33,370 bases of DNA from assembly GCA_964509685.1 (NCBI GenBank), contig CAZDYQ010000030.1:1-33370 (forward strand), given 5' to 3'. Below the pieces are notes generated by a model. That model was not told the origin of the DNA and searched no databases. It saw only the letters and a list, made by a program, of their open reading frames with translations. The stretch is from JAMLIN01 sp964509685. GTDB taxonomy: Bacteria > Pseudomonadota > Gammaproteobacteria > Burkholderiales > Burkholderiaceae_E. Shown here piece after piece: positions 30,188-33,370 of this stretch. Within the stretch, counting starts at the first letter, position 1, and each line of letters opens with the position of its first letter. A program made the position numbers and the translations under genes.

Positions 30188-31407
30188 ACATGCGCCACAT
30201 CCTGACGATCAACGCCGGCTCGGCCACCCTCAAGATCGGCATCTACGAGGCGCGCCCCGGCGGCGAGCCGCGGCAGACCTGGCGCGTCAAGATCGACCGC
30301 CTCGGCAGCGACTCGGCCGAGCTGCAGGCGCGAAGCCCCGGCCGCGAGGAGGTACGCCGCGCGCTCGGGCCGCGCCCCCATGCCGCCGAGGCGCTGCGCG
30401 ACTTCCTGCGCTTTCTCGACGAGGCGGCGCCGGGCATGCGCTTCGACGTCGTTTCGCATCGCGTGGTGCACGGCGGGCCCGAGCTGCACGAGCCCGTCGC
30501 GATCGACGCGGAACTGCTCGACGCCCTGCGCGGCCTGGCGTCGCTCGCCCCGCTGCACCAGCCGCACAATGTCGCGGGTATCGAGGCGGCGCGCGAGGCA
30601 TTCCCGGACGCTCTCCAGGTGGCCTGCTTCGATACCGCGTTCCATCGCAGCCAGCCTCGGGTCCACGACGTCTATGCCCTGCCCTCGTCCTACTACGCGG
30701 AAGGGGTCCGCCGCTACGGGTTCCACGGCCTGTCCTACGAGCACATCGCCGGATGCCTGCCCGCGGTGTCGCCACGCCTCGCGGCGGGTCGAGTCGTCAT
30801 CGCGCACCTGGGCAACGGCGCCTCGATGTGCGCCATCCGGGGCGGCCGGGCGGTAGCCTCCACCATGGGCTTCTCCGCGCTCGACGGCCTGCCCATGGGC
30901 ACCCGCTGTGGCCAGATCGATCCCGGCGTGCTCCTGTGGCTCATGGAGGCCCGAGGCATGGATGCCGGTGCGATCGCCGACCTGCTCTACAACCGCAGCG
31001 GACTGGCCGGCATGTCGGGTGTCGGCGCGGACATGCGCCTGCTCGAGGCGAGCGACGACCCGGCCGCGGCCTTCGCCATCGAGCACTTCGTCGCGCGTAT
31101 CCGCCAGGAGACCGGCGCGCTCGCGGCCAGCGCCGGGGGCATCGACGGCCTCGTCTTCACCGCGGGCATCGGCGAGCATTCGGCGCGCGTGCGCGCCGAC
31201 GTGCTGCGCGGCCTGGGATGGCTCGGCTTCGAGCTCGACGAAGAAGCCAACGCCGCCGGCGGCCGCGCGGACACCGGAATCCGGCGCATCAGCACGGACG
31301 CCTCGACCGCCGAGGCATGGGTGATACCCACCGACGAGGAGGCGATGCTCGCCCGGCACGGGCTCGCGGTGCTCGCCGCGTCCGGGCGGGGCGACAGCGG
31401 CAGGTAG
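30184..31407 (+). CDS. ackA: Acetate/propionate kinase
   Basis: Makes ATP and acetate (or propionate) from the acyl-phosphate produced by the preceding gene. The 407-residue protein shows the ASKHA-fold landmarks: ILTINAGSATLKIGIYE, the SHRVVHGGPE motif with substrate Arg, CFDTAFH with catalytic Asp, RRYGFHGLSYEHIA, HLGNGASMCAI, GFSALDGLPMGTRCGQIDPG, MSGVGADMRLLE with the second Arg, and FTAGIGEHS; the C-terminal Glu is in IPTDEEAML. The usual Ser-Ser in NAGSSSLKF is changed to Ser-Ala-Thr. The start overlaps the MaoC-Pta stop (ATGA), showing the pair is co-translated. The frame is open upstream only as a shadow. Confidence 0.95.
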   Translation: MNMRHILTINAGSATLKIGIYEARPGGEPRQTWRVKIDRLGSDSAELQARSPGREEVRRALGPRPHAAEALRDFLRFLDEAAPGMRFDVVSHRVVHGGPELHEPVAIDAELLDALRGLASLAPLHQPHNVAGIEAAREAFPDALQVACFDTAFHRSQPRVHDVYALPSSYYAEGVRRYGFHGLSYEHIAGCLPAVSPRLAAGRVVIAHLGNGASMCAIRGGRAVASTMGFSALDGLPMGTRCGQIDPGVLLWLMEARGMDAGAIADLLYNRSGLAGMSGVGADMRLLEASDDPAAAFAIEHFVARIRQETGALAASAGGIDGLVFTAGIGEHSARVRADVLRGLGWLGFELDEEANAAGGRADTGIRRISTDASTAEAWVIPTDEEAMLARHGLAVLAASGRGDSGR

Positions 31408-31454
31408 AATAGCGGGCGATCGGCGCCCTGCCGGCGCCTGCTCCGGAATTCCCC

Positions 31455-32546
31455 ATGGCCCTGAAATGCGGCATCGTCGGACTGCCCAATGTCGGCAAGT
31501 CCACCCTGTTTAATGCGCTCACGAAGGCGGGCATCTCGGCCGAGAACTACCCGTTCTGCACGATCGAGCCCAATGTGGGAGTGGTCGAGGTGCCCGATCC
31601 CCGTCTGGATCGCCTCGCCGAGATCGTCAAGCCGCAGCGCGTGGTTCCCGCGACCGTCGAGTTCGTCGACATCGCCGGCCTGGTGGCGGGCGCATCGAAG
31701 GGCGAGGGCCTCGGCAACCAGTTCCTCGCGCACATCCGCGAGACCGACGCCATCGCGCACGTCGTGCGCTGCTTCGACGACCCGAACGTGGTGCACGTGA
31801 GCGGCAAGGTGGACCCGGTCTCCGACATCGAGGTGATCAACACCGAGCTCGCGCTCGCCGACCTGGCGACGGTCGAAAAGGCGCATGCCCGCTACGTGAA
31901 GCCGGCACGCGCCGGCGACAAGGAGGCGAAGCGGATCGTCGACGTCCTCGAGAAGTGCATCGCCGTGCTGGACCAGGCGAAGCCGGTGCGCTCGCTCGAT
32001 CTCGCGCCCGAGGAGTGGGCCGTGCTGCGGCCCTTCTGCCTGATTACCGCCAAGCCCACGATGTACATCGCCAACGTGCGTGAAGACGGTTTCACCGACA
32101 ATCCCCACCTGGATGCGGTGAAGGCCTACGCCGAGGCCGAGGGCTCCATGGTGATCCCCGTCTGCGCGGCGATCGAGGCCGAAATCGCGGACCTCGACGA
32201 GGAAGACCGCCAGGTTTTCCTCGAGGACATGGGCATGGACGAGCCCGGGCTCAACCGCGTGATCCGCGCCGCCTACGAGCTTCTCGGCCTGCAGACGTAC
32301 TTCACGGCCGGCGTGAAGGAAGTGCGCGCCTGGACGATCCGCAAGGGCGCGACCGCGCCGCAGGCGGCCGGCGTGATCCACAGCGACTTCGAGCGCGGGT
32401 TCATCCGCGCCCAGACGATCGCCTACGAGGACTTCGTCGCGCACGGCGGCGAGCAAGGGGCCCGCGAGGCGGGCAAGATGCGCGCCGAAGGCAAGGACTA
32501 CGTGGTCCAGGACGGCGACGTCCTGAACTTCCTCTTCAACGTCTGA
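31455..32546 (+). CDS. ychF: YchF, redox-regulated ribosome-binding ATPase (Obg-like)
   Basis: A 363-residue Obg-family P-loop protein. G1 is GLPNVGKS (residues 9-16), switch motif NYPFCTIEPNVGVV, G3 DIAGLVAGASKGEGLGNQFL, and the base-recognition segment CLITAKPTMYIANVRED has Asn-X-X-Glu in place of NKxD, which is why YchF prefers ATP. A coiled-coil helical domain lies at about 125-195 and a TGS domain at the C-terminus (about 280-363, TYFTAGVKEVRAWTI to GDVLNFLFNV). It starts at the ATG at 31455 without a good ribosome binding site. A GGCGCC/GGCGCC stem-loop (31422-31438) lies in its 47-base leader region after ackA. Confidence 0.97.
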   Translation: MALKCGIVGLPNVGKSTLFNALTKAGISAENYPFCTIEPNVGVVEVPDPRLDRLAEIVKPQRVVPATVEFVDIAGLVAGASKGEGLGNQFLAHIRETDAIAHVVRCFDDPNVVHVSGKVDPVSDIEVINTELALADLATVEKAHARYVKPARAGDKEAKRIVDVLEKCIAVLDQAKPVRSLDLAPEEWAVLRPFCLITAKPTMYIANVREDGFTDNPHLDAVKAYAEAEGSMVIPVCAAIEAEIADLDEEDRQVFLEDMGMDEPGLNRVIRAAYELLGLQTYFTAGVKEVRAWTIRKGATAPQAAGVIHSDFERGFIRAQTIAYEDFVAHGGEQGAREAGKMRAEGKDYVVQDGDVLNFLFNV

Positions 32547-32576
32547 CGCACCGCGCGGCAGGCCGGGACGGGCTCC

Positions 32577-32593
32577 CATGCGCCGCGCGCATG
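32577..32593 (+). repeat. Perfect short hairpin upstream of the EamA gene
   Basis: CATGCGC (32577-32583), loop CGC, GCGCATG (32587-32593): seven perfect pairs 30 bases after ychF. It contains an in-frame alternative ATG (32578) for the downstream permease and is followed by its likely ribosome binding site GGGAG. No T-run follows, so termination is unlikely without Rho. Confidence 0.4.
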
Positions 32594-32607
32594 CGGGAGA
32601 ACGAGCG

Positions 32608-33370
32608 ATGCCGGTCCCGACCTCGAAGCACGGCCGCCCGATGAACCCGCTCGAGTGGGCGATCCTGCTCACCCTGTCGGCCATCTGGGGCGGCGCGTTC
32701 TTCTTCAATGCGGTGGCGGTCGCCGAGATCCCCGTATTCACCGTCGTGGTCGCGCGCGTGGCGATCGCCGCCGTCGTCCTCTATTCCTTGTTGCGCCTGA
32801 CCGGTCGATCGATGCCGACCGACCGGCGCGCCTGGGCCGCCTTCTTCGGGATGGGCCTGCTCAACAACGCGATTCCCTTCTCGCTCATCGTGTGGGGACA
32901 GCAGCACATCGCATCGGGCGTCGCGTCCATCCTGAACGCCTCGGCGCCGCTGTTCACCGTGTTCCTCGCGCACCTGCTGACGGACGACGAGAAGCTGAGC
33001 GGGGGCCGGCTCGCGGGCGTGCTGATCGGCTTCGTCGGCGTCGCCGTCATGATCGGCCTCGACAGCGCCCAGGCCCGGGGCGCCCCGGTGCTCGCACAGG
33101 TCGCCTGCCTGGCGGCGGCCTGCTCCTACGGTCTTGCCGGTATCTTCGGGCGCCGCTTCCATGCCATGGGGATCGCGCCCATGGCGAGCGCGACGGGACA
33201 GGTGACGGCGTCCACCATCCTCCTGCTGCCGATGATGCTGCTCGTGGACCGGCCGTGGCGGCTCCACATGCCCGGCGTGGAGGCGATCGCCGCCGTGCTG
33301 GGCCTGGCGCTGCTGTCCACGGCGCTCGCCTACATCCTGTTCTTTCGCATCCTCGCGACCGTCGGTGCGA
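32608..33370 (+). CDS. EamA/DMT-family transporter (partial, 3' end outside window)
   Basis: The frame runs from the ATG at 32608 to the window edge, giving 254 codons of a polytopic membrane protein. It starts MPVPTSKHGRPMNPLEWAIL, then LLTLSAIWGGAFFFNAVAV as first segment with the Trp-Gly motif of drug/metabolite transporters, ARVAIAAVVLYSLLRL, NNAIPFSLIVWGQQHIASGV, ASILNASAPLFTVFLAHLLT, GFVGVAVMIGLD, LAAACSYGLAGIFGRR and later segments. About eight of the expected ten helices are present, in two EamA repeats. The substrate is unknown. GGGAG lies about eight bases upstream; ATG 32578 is an in-frame alternative. It may be co-transcribed with ychF, 61 bases upstream. Confidence 0.85.
   Translation, partial: MPVPTSKHGRPMNPLEWAILLTLSAIWGGAFFFNAVAVAEIPVFTVVVARVAIAAVVLYSLLRLTGRSMPTDRRAWAAFFGMGLLNNAIPFSLIVWGQQHIASGVASILNASAPLFTVFLAHLLTDDEKLSGGRLAGVLIGFVGVAVMIGLDSAQARGAPVLAQVACLAAACSYGLAGIFGRRFHAMGIAPMASATGQVTASTILLLPMMLLVDRPWRLHMPGVEAIAAVLGLALLSTALAYILFFRILATVGA

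Noticed and set aside
31405..31410. TAGAAT as a -10 box for ychF
   Set aside because: It is formed by the ackA stop codon, has no -35 match 16-18 bases upstream (CCGGGC region), and is not convincing alone.
1..33370. CRISPR arrays, insertion sequences, integrases, attachment sites, toxin-antitoxin pairs
   Set aside because: No regular direct repeats, transposase or recombinase frames or terminal inverted repeats were seen; gene order looks like vertical core genome.

Overview
The window is about 33.4 kb of very GC-rich, almost fully coding chromosomal DNA. The gene content and order point to a Gram-negative proteobacterium, most likely a betaproteobacterium. The supporting signs are an mla operon that contains mlaA, an lpt-rpoN-hpf-ptsN block followed by hprK and rapZ, and a TPR protein-lolB-ispE-tRNA-Gln-prs-rplY-pth stretch with ychF nearby. 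The taxonomic placement is inference from synteny. No insertion sequence, integrase, prophage, rRNA or CRISPR array is visible, and no gene-free stretch exceeds 300 bases; the longest are about 180, 140 and 135 bases.

Layout. (1) 1-3788, minus strand: mlaF-mlaE-mlaD-mlaA-mlaC-mlaB, retrograde phospholipid transport, with mlaB cut by the window edge. (2) 3923-12638, plus strand: kdsD-kdsC (Kdo synthesis) and lptC-lptA-lptB (LPS transport) with overlapping or nearly touching ends, then rpoN, hpf and a terminator. A new promoter precedes ptsN, followed by hprK, rapZ and a stand-alone Lon N-terminal-domain protein. (3) 12780-17457, plus strand: a five-gene branched-chain-amino-acid-type ABC transporter (binding protein, two ATPases, two permeases) of unknown substrate. 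(4) 17471-21588, minus strand: mutM, a dynamin-like GTPase and mutY, so two oxidised-guanine repair enzymes flank a membrane-type GTPase. (5) 21634-27725, plus strand: TPR lipoprotein, lolB, ispE, tRNA-Gln(TTG), prs, rplY, pth. (6) 27735-28646, minus strand: a cytosolic 5'-nucleotidase. (7) 28727-33370, plus strand: a MaoC-phosphotransacetylase fusion overlapping acetate kinase, then ychF and a truncated EamA-type permease.

The first third is an envelope-biogenesis locus: phospholipid asymmetry, Kdo and LPS export, with lolB further on. Its middle is a regulatory block (sigma-54, hibernation factor, nitrogen-PTS EIIA, HPr kinase, RapZ). The pta/ack pair can turn acyl-CoA into ATP. The second half of region 5 serves translation (tRNA-Gln, L25, Pth) and PRPP supply.

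No clearly new multi-gene system is visible. The points most worth checking are small: a three-codon ATG-CCG-CAA-TGA minigene overlapping the pth start; a Pth with Gln-Lys in place of the usual His-Asn pair; a MaoC domain whose catalytic Asp is Asn; -10 boxes abutting the ATGs of kdsD and the TPR gene (possible leaderless mRNAs); a TTGACA promoter inside ispE; a terminator between prs and rplY with no visible promoter after it; a LivG-type ATPase with a degenerate signature loop; a long inverted repeat around the transporter promoter; and the mutM-dynamin-mutY arrangement.
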